Source: Heliocidaris erythrogramma (Eukaryota; Echinodermata; Echinoidea; Camarodonta; Echinometridae). From it: 64,000 nucleotides of DNA. A model generated the notes under the pieces. It had not been told where the DNA came from. It ran no database searches and was given only the letters and a program-made list of their open reading frames with translations. The position numbers and the translations under genes were made by a program. The stretch spans positions 35,954,208-36,018,207 of the forward strand of contig CM046856.1 of assembly GCA_025617745.1 (NCBI GenBank), written 5' to 3'. Shown piece after piece: positions 11,725 through 22,131 of the stretch (its first letter is position 1; each line of letters begins with the position of its first letter).

Positions 11725-13443
11725 TTTATTTATTTATTTATTTATTAATTCATTTATTTATGAATCGTTCATCATATTACATAGTACATTTAAATAACTC
11801 CTTGGAGCGGTCACATCCATAAAAGAAGATATTTAAAGAAACAAATTACAATGACAGAATCGTAAAATAACTATGGTCACAACACAGATATAGAATAATG
11901 GAGCACCATACAGAGGTATAGCAATATAAGCTTAAAAGGCTTGAAACGTTGCCATACCTTCACATTCAAAACTAACGAATTACATATATTATCATTCAAA
12001 ACTAAAACTAAAACAAAATAAACAGAAAAAAACAAAAACAAAGAGAGAAACTCAATAACCAATCTTAACATTAAATGAACTAATTTGAAATTTTACACTA
12101 TTTACAACAGATAAAGATGAAAATAAAGTTATAGAAGGTAAGAAGATGGAGAAAGAGGAGGGAGCCTTTATTATCCCAAATAATATATGTAATCAGTAAT
12201 ATAGTAAAGGCATCGATGGATATCTATACACGCGTTAGGACAAATTATGTAAGATGAAAATATTCTAGTCTTTCAGGTGATACGAAGCTCTAGGCTTCGT
12301 TTTAGTAATACGAGAAATAATTGTATATGTACATGTATATGTATTAATCACATCTTAGAGATAAGCATGCGCTCAATCGCATTTTTAAAGGAATGAATGG
12401 TAAGTAAATTTCGAGTGTCACTCGGTAAGGCATTCCAGACATCTGGACCGTTATACCTAACAGATTTATGAGCCAATAATGTGCGGGGATTGAATAAGTG
12501 AATATTAGCCGATTGTCTTGTGGGGGTAAGAGTGAATATTGCTCCTAAACCAATTGGTTAATTTTGGTAGTTCATTACTAATTGTATTTTCAAGGATATT
12601 GATATTATTATGAGATAAGAAAACGCTTGTGTCATCTGCAAATAATATGTAATTTAGAGTGGTAGACACATTGCAAATATCATTGACATAATTATATCAA
12701 AAATAACAAGGGGCCTAATATTGAACCTTGTGGAACACCACATTTTAGAAATGACACAGCAGATTTGGCAGAGTTGTAGGATGTGTATTGCCTTCTGTTA
12801 GAAAGGTAGCTAGAGAACCACTCCAAAGCAATGCCTCTGACTCCATAATGTTGTAGTTTACATAGGAGAATTGAGTGGTCAAGTGTGTCAAAAGCCTTGC
12901 TCAGATCCATGAACACACCAGTAACATGCTCACGAGCGGCCAGGGCACTAGACACATGGTCATAAAATTGCAACAATGCAAGGTCAGTTGAGTGAAACCT
13001 TTTAAATCCAAACTGGTTAGGGTTAAGAACTTTATGTTTCTCAAGATAGCTAAAAAGTCTATTATACACGATTCTCTCAAGTATCTTTGAGAAACTTGAT
13101 AATATTGAGATTGGCCTATAGTTAGTGATGTTTGAGGTGCTATCTTTTTTATGCATAGGAATAACCTTTGCCAGTTTGAATGAAGAAGGAAATACACCAC
13201 TTGATAAAGATAGATTACAGATGTGTACAAGAGGAGTTAAAATCGAACCTATGATCTGCTTCAAGAATGAGGAACTAATTCCATCATGACCAAGGGATTT
13301 ACTATTTTTTAAAGAACACGCAACATTAAGTACTTCAAGATAATCAGTTGGCTTGAGGAAAATAGAGGATTGAGACTGCCCTGCATATTGCTTAAAATTT
13401 GTTCCTGTTGTATTTATATACATTCCAAACCAAAAAGTTGACG
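11725..13443 (-). mobile_element. LINE remnant with reverse transcriptase fragment
   Basis: Read on the minus strand, 13440 down to 12692 encodes non-LTR reverse transcriptase blocks: a KVIPMHKKD segment leading into NYRPISILSSFSKILERI, then FMDLSKAFDTLDHS (first catalytic Asp) and GVPQGSILGPLLFLI. A FADD block follows near 12620 in another frame, so there is a frameshift near 12700. Sequence around 12550-12362 encodes a typical LINE C-terminal stretch (YNGPDVWNALP). The part expected between the FADD block and that stretch is missing, so there is an internal deletion. An (AAAT)n tail on the minus strand lies at about 11727-11760. The 5' part is cut off at the MITE at 13448. Jockey/CR1-like; the exact clade is uncertain. 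A dead, 5'-truncated copy. Confidence 0.8.
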
Positions 13444-13447
13444 TTAA

Positions 13448-14029
13448 AGGGCAATCCAACCTTAATAGCAAGTTGCTTTGAAAGAAAGGAAAAATCAGAG
13501 AAGCAGATTGGTGAAAAGTTTGAATGAAATCGGACAAGCAATAAGAAAGTTATGATTTTTTGAAAGTTGTAATCACTATACATATGTGAATTTCAAATTG
13601 GCCGAATAGGTAAATGTCACTGTGATGTAGCTGTGGACAACTCCACTATTCGCTCCAACACACAAAATGACTAAAATGTCACTCTTTTCAAAATGTATTA
13701 CTCAGTCGGATCTTTTTCTTTCATGAGGACCTATAACAATATGCTATCTCCACCATATTTTGAGTACTGCCCTGAGGGTAAAAGCGCCTCGAAGAAAATC
13801 GCAAATTAATGATATTTTTGTATACGACAAATGGGAGAGTTGTCCACAAAAATGTCACAATCGACTCACCAAATTGCCAATTTGAAATTCGCATAGAAGT
13901 AGTCATTTCATTTTTCAAACATCCATAACTTTCTCAGTCCTTGTCCGATTTCTTTCAAAATCACCACCCTGTTTTTCTTCTTTTTCTGCTTTCACACAAA
14001 TCATCTTATTACCAATGTTGGATTGCCCT
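13448..14029. mobile_element. TTAA-flanked MITE, family AGGGCAATCC, copy 1
   Basis: Left end AGGGCAATCCAAC and right end GTTGGATTGCCCT, flanked by TTAA at 13444-13447 and 14030-14033. The arms stay complementary for well over 100 bases. It adjoins the LINE remnant. Related copies: 44681-45263 and a partial one at 51280-51960. Confidence 0.8.
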
Positions 14030-14414
14030 TTAAGTATTTCATAAAAGTAATCTCGAGTTCTGGTTTAAAAGAAAAAGGAAATTCTCAAAGAATCCCATGA
14101 AATTCAAACTGAACATGGTAAGTGTTTTATATTAGATAAATATAAATCGCTATTTGGGGGGGGGGGGTTCAAATCATTCCGTTTACTGCATGGAAAATGG
14201 TTGGGTATGATTCTCCTATGCAATAGCTCTCACAATGGGACTCCTTTACCAGAAAATTATATTTAAGATCATAATGTTAAATCTATAATCATTTTGCCTC
14301 TGCATCAAGTTCTTTAGTGATATTTACAAGATATCTTCAAAATAATACTAATACTATATACTAATAGTTGTTTCAAATCAAGCACTTTTACAGACACTGA
14401 TCAGAGCGCTAGCG
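14030..14414. other. Noncoding, nothing recognised
   Basis: AT-rich sequence with a G tract near 14158. No gene signal. Confidence 0.4.
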
Positions 14415-14490
14415 GATGGTGTCGTGGTCTAGTGGATACGTCACCGGACTGTGGATTAGATGGTTCGCGGTTCGAATCCCGCCGCGGCAA
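14415..14490 (+). pseudogene. tRNA-His-like pseudogene or SINE head
   Basis: An A-box-like TGGTCTAGTGG and a perfect B box GGTTCGAATCC occur at tRNA spacing, with GTG in the anticodon position. The T stem pairs at only two of five positions and the anticodon and acceptor stems do not form, so a working tRNA is unlikely. Confidence 0.55.
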
Positions 14491-14946
14491 GACATTAATC
14501 ATAAGCAGCTTGTTCATTAATTAATTGATTCATTCATTCATTAAACTGGCTTAATGGCTTGTAATTGTAATACAAGTGCAACATTAACATTCATTTCTGA
14601 CTACATGACTAAGTGACTCAAATAAAACGAAAGTAATAATTATAATTATTGTTAAACCGTTTGACACTCCCAAAAATTATAAATTGCTGACTTTTTGACT
14701 CTTTGCCATGGACATTTGACTTTTTGCCACAGTAACATATGTTGCAAGTGAAAAGATAGAAGATCAAAACTTCATTCTACTGGCTTGAAATACAAGTGGA
14801 ATAGTAATCTGTTTGAGACTGCCCACATTGCAAGGTATCCCAGGCTGGGGATCTATGGGGAAATGTGTGTTATAGGTTACTCCAAATATATAATATCAAT
14901 TTCAATACTTGTCTGTGTGAAACGTGTATAACGAGTGTATACGAGC

Positions 14947-15211
14947 AGGGGCGGATCCAGGATTTTGTATAAGGGGGGGGGGGGGGGGGGGGGTTCTCAA
15001 AAAGTTTCTCAGGGGAGGGGGGGGGTGGCGACAAAAAAAAATTTCGCCGGACCTCCAAAATTCGCTCAGTCCAATTTCCCTCCATAATAATTCTCTGAAA
15101 AACAAACAAACAAAATAAAGGTTTCGTTTAAGGGGGGGGGGGCACAATCGAAAAAAATGGGCACGGGCCGGATATCCCCCCCCCCCCCCCCCCCACATAA
15201 ATCCGCTACTG
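14947..15211. mobile_element. hAT-like MITE with G/C tracts
   Basis: Ends AGGGGCGGATCCAGGATTT and its imperfect inverse AAATCCGCTACTG. Flanks ATACGAGC (14939-14946) and GTACGAGC (15211-15218) look like an 8-bp target duplication with one change, as for hAT elements. Long G tracts follow the left end and a long C tract precedes the right end. Confidence 0.65.
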
Positions 15212-15244
15212 TACGAGCACAAAACAACTAATCTGTACGGTTAC

Positions 15245-15607
15245 GGCGATCCCCGGAGGAACACTCAACTGTATTACACACGCGACCACAGGTTTTCCAA
15301 ACACCCCCTAAACCCCCTAAACGCGTTTTATCCATTCGAGTATTTTTGCGTGCTTTCTTGAAATTTTACCCCCCTAAACAAGAGACTCGTCGCGCAAAAT
15401 CCAGACAAGTATGGGGGAAAAGATACCATAAACGCGTATGAAAACATACCCTTTGTTCCGATATCTGGCCTTTTGACATCCTAAATGCGTTAAGCGCGTG
15501 ACGCCCCGTAACCGGCAAAAACGACCCTTTCCACGCGTTTTTTTGGTCGCGTGTGTGTACAACAATATTAGTTGAGTGCCCCCCCCCCCCCCCTCGGGCG
15601 GCGATTG
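15245..15607. mobile_element. MITE with ACTCAACT/CACGCGACC inverted ends
   Basis: GGCGAT, ACTCAACT and ACACGCGACC on the left recur inverted on the right (GGTCGCGTGTGTGT, AGTTGAGTG, then a C tract and GCGATTG). The interior repeats ACGCGT words. No coding capacity. Confidence 0.6.
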
Positions 15608-15916
15608 ATGTTAAGTACATGTTCAAATTACCGCTCATTCGAGCAAGGTGTGCGAAAATAGCGGGGGGGGGGGGGGGTTGCGTGCCCTGGGGAAATTTTT
15701 TGAGCTAAAATTAAAAACGGAAAACGGAAAAAATTACCGGTCTCATTGCCGGTCTCGGTCCGATTTTCGGCCGAGTCACGAGTCACCATTGGTCGAGAGC
15801 GAGTCCTTGTGGCTCGAGTCCAAGTCCGAGTCCCGAGAAATATGGACTCAAGACCGCTCTCAAGTCCGTGTTCGGGCTCGAGTTCTACTTGACTAGTATT
15901 CATAAAACGGCACCGG
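15608..15916. other. G tract and GAGTCC-rich stretch
   Basis: A G tract at about 15662-15677, then iterated GAGTCC/GGACTC-like words (15770-15890). Low-complexity repeat; the open frames across it are not believable genes. Confidence 0.4.
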
Positions 15917-16640
15917 AAAGGCTAGTACAGTGTGTCCCAGAAAAAGTTAACAGTTAGAAAAAGTCTACCCAAATAAATGTTTCTAAATATTCTAAGCAAA
16001 TTTTCATAACTGCGGATAGCTTAGGATCTCTTCTATCAATTGACAACAAACTATCAACTGATGATCTACGCTTGAGTGAGCAAAAGCCAATTTTGTGAAA
16101 GGGTGCAAATTCCAGACTTGACAAGAATTGATATTGGCTATGGCTGGTATCAGCCAAGCTGAGAGTCATGAAAAGGCTTAGAAATTTCCACATTCTGGTC
16201 AATAAAAGGCAATTTATGAAATTTGTTCTCTGTATGTCCTTGGTCCTTACACATCACATCAACATACTTTGCTTGAGTGAGCAATTAACTACTTTGTTTA
16301 GTGTTTCAAAATGTTATTTTCGGTGACTTTTAATTTCACCTGGCTTGCTCACTCAGCCATAAAATTTTGATGAGATATATTAGGACATACAGTGAACAAA
16401 GTCTGTTCTTTCATAAATTGTCTTTTTATGATCAGAATATGACATTTCTCCTTTTCATGACTCTCAACTTTGCTGATACCAGCCGGAACATAAACATTTG
16501 TCAAGTATGGATTTTGCACCTTTTCACAAGATTGGCTTTTGCTCACTCAAGCGTAAGATATTGTGAGATATTTTGGAGTCGTATGATAGAAGAGACTCTA
16601 AGCTTTCCACAGGTATAAACATTTCCTGAAAATACTTATA
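15917..16640. mobile_element. Diverged foldback element with roughly 300-bp arms
   Basis: The segment 15960-16280 is complementary to 16620-16300 with many mismatches. Shared words include CTTGAGTGAGCAAAAGCCAA, GAGAGTCATGAAAAGG and CTGGTATCAGC. The left edge reads CAGTGTGTCCCAGAAAAA, a typical terminal word of mariner-like MITEs. The right terminus is not clear and may have been lost. Confidence 0.6.
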
Positions 16641-16644
16641 AGCT

Positions 16645-17121
16645 GATAAGCCAGCTTAATATTACAAGTCAGATTTTTCTGTGTTATTGCATGGGAGAGA
16701 CCCTAATTCAAGAGGAATGAAAAATTATGGAAAATAATTTGAAATATTGATTTGGGGAGACTTTTACCCGGCCACTGTTTTTTTTTTTTTTTTTTTTTTG
16801 GGGGGGGGGGGGGGACGCAATGTATTAGGCATATCCCCACTTTGAATCACTTCCCTGATCGAAAGGGTGCGTTGAACACTCCCCACCGCGCCGCTCCGCA
16901 CCGCACCCTTTCGAGATAAGCCAGCTTAATACTACAAGTCAGATTTTTCTGTGTTATTGCATGGGAGAGACCCTAATTCAAGAGGAATGAAAAATTATGG
17001 AAAATAATTTGAAATATTGATTTGGGGAGACTTTTACCCGGCCACTGTTTTTTTTTTTTTGGGGGGGGGGGGGCGCAATGTATTAGGCATATCCCCACTT
17101 TGAATCACCTCCCTGGTCATA
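16645..17121. repeat. Two-copy tandem duplication, 270-bp period
   Basis: GATAAGCCAGCTTAATA starts at 16645 and again at 16915. Each copy carries a T tract followed by a G tract, with different tract lengths. The end of the first copy carries an extra inverted pair, TCGAAAGGGTGCG and its complement (16859-16914). Confidence 0.85.
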
Positions 17122-17315
17122 ACACTGCCCTCCGAAGGAGGAAGATCATCCGGAAAATCATGATTTTGATAAATCTCCCCAAATTGGACGGCAGCCCCGG
17201 CAGCTGGAACATTTTCCGATGAAATTTAATTGGGCATATGCGATAGGTAGGCCTATAGATAGACCCTACAGCCCTGGAAACAATTATTAGACCAAGCTTC
17301 TGTAATAAATGTACT

Positions 17316-17636
17316 ATCCCGGGTAACAGGCCCATGTGGGGCCCATATGGGCATCATCCAGGTCATCCGGGCCATCTGGGCAAAAGGGAACCCATATAAA
17401 TCCCATATGTATCCCTTGTGCGACCCATATGGGATAACCCATGTTTTACCCACTTATTTCCCACATTTATACCCAGATGGGCCCCAGGCCGAACCCATTT
17501 TGGCCATCTGGGATGGCCCATATGGGACCCACAGTCTTGGGTGCAAAATCTTTCGGGGCCCATATGGGCATACCCATGTGGGCCCCATATGCAAACCCAT
17601 AATGGGGCCCACATGAGCCCCATATGGGCTTGCTAC
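17316..17636. repeat. CCCATATGGG-rich palindromic-word array
   Basis: The self-complementary words CCCATATGGG, GGGCCCATATGGG and near variants recur many times over about 320 bp with irregular spacing. Frames stay open on both strands because the words are palindromic, so the open frames here are a by-product. Confidence 0.75.
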
Positions 17637-17785
17637 CTAGAATAATATCTATCAAACTAATGAAAATGATTTGTCTTTGTATTTCATTGAATGAATAACA
17701 AATTCCAGCAATTGTACCTTGCTTTTATGATATTTTATTTCCTTCTTACCACAAAAATAACAGTGACTATCAGTAACCATTAAGT

Positions 17786-17881
17786 AATCCAGCTAAGACA
17801 AGTTAAGATACCATCAGCGCGTCATGTGACGATTTACTATCTTGTCAAGACGATGGTATCTTAACTTGTCTTAGCTGGATT
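17786..17881. repeat. Perfect 30-bp inverted repeat, 36-nt loop
   Basis: 17786-17815 (starts AATCCAGCTAAGACAAG) is exactly complementary to 17852-17881. Probably a minimal MITE or hairpin; no terminator or RNA gene context. Confidence 0.85.
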
Positions 17882-18045
17882 CTTTGTTTGATTGGTGGAT
17901 GAGGGCTCAGGGTTGATTCACGATAACATCAGTTCAATAACAACTGCGATTTTGTTACTGGGGGTGCTGTGTCTGTTTTTAAGTCCAAAAATCTCTAACA
18001 AGCAAAAAAAAAAAAGGTCCTCAGCGTTTTTAGAGGGGGGGGGGG

Positions 18046-19176
18046 GGGCTGCAGCGGTTACAGCCCTTTAGCTAGAAGGTCCGATAGTTAGTAGGTCCGA
18101 TAGACCGACACCCAATAGATAGAAGGTTCGATAGACCGAATGTACGAGAGGGTCCAATATACAGACGGTTCTGTAGACCGAATCGGCGGAGGGTCCGATA
18201 GTCCGAAGGTTCTATAGATCGAATGTCCAACGGGTCCGATAGTAAGAAGGTCCGATAGATAGAAGGTTCGATAGACCGAATCGGCAAAAGGGTCCGATAG
18301 TCCGAAGGTTCAGTAGGGGTCCGATAGACCAACAATGACGTAAAAAACGTAAAATAAGTGGATACAATAAGTTTTTAAAAGTTTTATCTCATAAAAGGAA
18401 AAGGGTAATTGCTGTATCTTCTTCTATGTGTATTGTAATAAACCGATGCTCTAGGTCTGTAGGCCCACCCCCCCCCCCCAAAAAAAAATAGTAAATTAGG
18501 AACTTATTTTAAAGTTTTGTTTTATACATTTTCAACATGTTAAAAGTATTTTTATCAGAGCATCATCATCATCACCGTGGGGCGGGGGTGGTCCACCCAT
18601 GCAGCTCAGCCCCCACCCGGTCAATTTTGCCACTAAACCGATGTATTGGCAACGGGGAACGCTGACCACTTTTTGAAACATGGAAATCTAATTATATGGT
18701 GCACACTAAAGCCCCGAGGCCCATCATGCCCGAAACATTTTTTTCTAGTGGAGCAAGCTGAGGAAAGGGCGTTCCCTTCTAACACAGGTGTTATTTTTTA
18801 AACAAAGAAATCTATTTTACCCTTTTTACGTATTTATTGTTGGTCTATCGGACCCCTACTGAACCTTCGGACTATCGGACCCTTTTGCCGATTCGGTCTA
18901 TAGAACCTTCTATTTGACCCTCATGTGCATTCGGACTATCGAACCTTCTATCTATCGGACCTTCTGACTATCGGACCCGTTGGTCATTCGATCTATAGAA
19001 CCTTCGGACTATTGGACCCTCCTGCCGATTCGGTCTATAGAACCTTCTGTCTACTGGACCCTCTCGTATATTCGGTCTATATCGAACCTTCTATCTATTG
19101 GGTGTCGGTCTATCGGATCCGCTAACTATCGGACCTTCTAGCTATAGGGATGACCCCGCTGCAGCACCCCCTGCAC
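18046..19176. mobile_element. Foldback element with minisatellite arms (TU-like design)
   Basis: The left arm (18046-18348) and right arm (18820-19176) are inverted copies built from repeats of GGTCCGATAG and GGTTCGATAGACCGAAT words. Outer edges GGGGCTGCAGCGG and CCGCTGCAGCACCCCC are also inverted. The 470-bp middle has no coding region. Long inverted arms of short tandem repeats are the design of foldback/TU elements reported from sea urchin; kinship to TU is my inference from design only. Confidence 0.75.
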
Positions 19177-19199
19177 CCCCGGCTCCCAGGCCCATGGTT

Positions 19200-21808
19200 A
19201 AGATGAGTTACGACAACGGTGATAACGGTGCTGAAGGAATTCCGGACCTAAGGCCAATGGACTCTGTGAGTCAGTAAGGGAGCCAGGTGAGCACCTCTAC
19301 AACTGCCAGGCTAAGAGTGATGGCGAGGAAAGCAGCCTTAGAAGCCGAGGCAGCTGCTCTTGAAGAACAGCGAGAAATTGTTTGTTTGTTTGTATTTATT
19401 TCCATATTAAAAAGACAGATATACATGTTTAAATAATTATCCATGAGTACAAATATGGCGGATAGCCCATTTCAGTGAGGAGCTGAGACTCAAACAACGA
19501 AGGCGGGCAATGGAACTGAAGACTCAGTTAAGTATTGCAGAGGCTGAAGAAGAGGTGCTTTCTCAGCATGGAGAGTCCTCGGCCAAGAGAAGGCCCAGAT
19601 TGTCTGTACGGCGAGAGGACATGAATGATTCTACTCTCCCTTATCCAAGGTATCACGGAAATAGAGATGATCTTCGGTACCTGCTTGATGCAATAAGTCT
19701 TCCTAAACCAGAGATTATGAAATTTAATGGTGATCCCTCAGGTACCATGAATTTATCACTTGCTTCGACAATATGATCTTGAAGTCCTCTCTTGACTGTG
19801 GAGGAAAATTGATGAGACTTTACCATTTATGTGAGGGAGCAGCCAAGAGCGTAATCCAAATTAGCTGCATGGTTATGGAACCTAACGAAAGATTTATAAA
19901 GGCGAGGGAACGTCTCGCGGAACGATTTGGATCTGCTTATTGGAGAGGCATGGTTAAAGAGAGTGTCAGAAGGCAATAGAGTACATGCCAGTGACAACCA
20001 TGGCTTGCTCAAGTTTGCTGATGACTTGCAAACCTGTAAGGAAACATTGAAAGCCTTGAATCTAAGAGAGGAAATTGGTAGCCACAGAGAATTAGTGAAA
20101 ATAGTGGACAGGTTGCCGTTTCACCTTCAGAATGGCTGGTTGAAGGTAGTTAGATTCATCAGGCAGCAGAACCGCCATCCAGATATTGGTGACTTGGCAA
20201 AGTTTGTCACAGAACGACCCTGTCTTTGGACGGCGTTGTGTAGAAGGCAGGGACAAGAAGTCTGCTAAGTCTAAGCCGCAGGATAGCTTTAAGAGAGCCA
20301 AGGGGTCTTTCTCCACTGCAGGACAAGAAGAGAGGGAGAAAGATAAGTTTAAGGCCAAAGAGGAGAAGGAAAATGATAAGTTTAAGACCAAGGACTGTGT
20401 TTTATGCCATGAGAAACACACCCTCTTCTCTTGCCAGAAGTTCAAGGGCATGACTCCAGTGGAAAGAGTACAACTAGCTCGAGAAACGATTTTAATGCTT
20501 TAACTGCTTGAAGCCTGGGCATATGTTGGCAAAGTGTAACCTGAACCGCACTTGTACTGTAAATGGGTGTGGCCGAAAGCATACTCGGTTCTTACATGTA
20601 GGGAAGGAGATCCAGGAAAGCCCAGCAGAAACTGAGATGAAACCTGAAATAACAGAGCAGCAGACTTATGCTGAGATTAGTAGTTCCACAGGGGCCGGAG
20701 GCATGAAAGTAGCACTTCCTATAGTTGCTGTCCGAGTAAGTGCTGCATGGTGCTGGGTTTGTTGATACTTTTGCACTCCTGGACAATGGATCCACCAGCA
20801 GTTTTTGTACCGAGGACCTTAAGCACAAGCTGCAAGTATCTGACAAGAAGCAGACTCTGAGTGTGTCCACCTTGGAGAAAGGAAGGAGCATCATGGAATG
20901 TGGGGTGGTCAGCCTCCAGGTAGAAGGCATAGCAACTGGTGAGAGAGTGGATCTTCCTCGAGTATATTATGAAGAAGGAGATCAATATTAGCCCTGACCA
21001 TTTTGCCAAGAGGGAAGACATATTTAGATACTCTCATTTATCTGACTTGAACATCTCTCACATGGGTGCAGCAAAAATTGACCTCTTAATTGGACAGGAT
21101 GTCAACCAAGTTCTGATTCCACTTGAAGTGAAAAATGGAAAGCCAGGTGAGCCGTTTGCGGTTAGGACCATGTTAGGGTGGGCTTTAAATGGTCCTCTCG
21201 ATGCAGAAGGCTTTCCGAACCATATCTCTTCAAGTTTCGTTCATACTGGAGGATCAACTTTAGAGGATCAACTCAAGATAAGAGCAGGACTGGTCATTAT
21301 GAATAAATTACCAATTCCATTCAGGGAAAGACCTCCTCCACTAGAGAGTAATATTGATGGCCCAGCAGAGGCTAGTGGCACTGAAGAAGAGGCTTCTTAG
21401 AGACCAACAGCTCCACGCAAACTACAAGAAGGCTATGGAAGACCTCCTTCGCCAAAGATATGCTGAGGCCGTGGATGAATCATCAGAATCATCATCAGGT
21501 GTGGAATGGTACATTCCCCACCATGCAGTGTTCAATCCGAACAAACCGGATAAAGTCCGCTTCGTATTTGACTGTGTAAATACAAGGGTATATCTTTGAA
21601 CGATGGGACCGGACATGACTAACAGTTTGCAAGGTGATTTGCTGAAGTTCAGGAAGGTGTCAGTTGCTCTAATGGACGTAGAAGCTATTCACCAAGTGCA
21701 CTATTCGTCTCGAAGCATTTCAAAGTGTAGTAGAGGTCTGTGTGTTCAGACTAGTGTTCACACATTCACCACGTGGCAATATTTTCATTATGGCTTGCGC
21801 AATCGAAC
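19200..21808 (+). mobile_element. BEL/Pao LTR retrotransposon remnant (fossil)
   Basis: Parts in order: gag-like coiled region (about 19300-19980), interrupted by a short AT-rich insert (about 19380-19485); gag core (to about 20270); a zinc-knuckle region with CVLCHEKHTLFSC- and CNLNRTC-type spacing (about 20395-20610); an aspartic protease with LLDNGST (about 20770); the BEL-type region after it (to about 21400); and the beginning of reverse transcriptase (about 21420-21790). The rest of pol and both LTRs are absent: the copy stops at the MITE at 21809. It is broken, with roughly five or more breaks, and clearly old. Confidence 0.85.
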
Positions 21809-21950
21809 CAGGGAAGCATTTCATGGAAGGAAGTTGTCGGATGTTTTATCCGACAACTGTTATAAGCTACTGAAATCCTTGCATCTGATTGGCTGAGAGC
21901 AAATTTGTCGGATAAAATATCTGACAAGTCCTTTCATGAAACGCCCCCTG
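21809..21950. mobile_element. 142-bp palindromic MITE, copy B
   Basis: Same length, ends and core as copy A, but its arms carry GTCGGAT and ATCCGAC in place of the GTCAGTG pair. It lies between the BEL/Pao remnant and the first reductase exon, and contains an ATG in frame with that exon. Confidence 0.85.
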
Positions 21951-22055
21951 ACCTCCCTGATCGAACTCAATCTCTGGCTCGTCAGATACCATGCCTCCAA
22001 GGCCAAGCAGCTGTTGCTAAAACACAAATATTTCACCATCTTTGATTATTTCATC

Positions 22056-22131
22056 ATGTCGGTTGGAACGATTGGCTTCATCGGAGCCGGTAAAATAGCC
22101 CAAACTATCACAAAAGGGCTTCTAGCTGCAA
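22056..22131 (+). CDS. PYCR3: PYCR gene 1, exon 1
   Basis: Starts ATG; encodes the dinucleotide-binding loop GAGKIA; ends GCA A before GTATGT (phase 1). Confidence 0.92.

Noticed and set aside
16859-16914. Hairpin TCGAAAGGGTGCG as a transcription terminator
   Set aside because: No bacterial-type gene context; it belongs to a tandem-duplicated repeat.
17347-17645. Overlapping open frames on both strands
   Set aside because: Caused by palindromic CCCATATGGG words rather than by coding selection.
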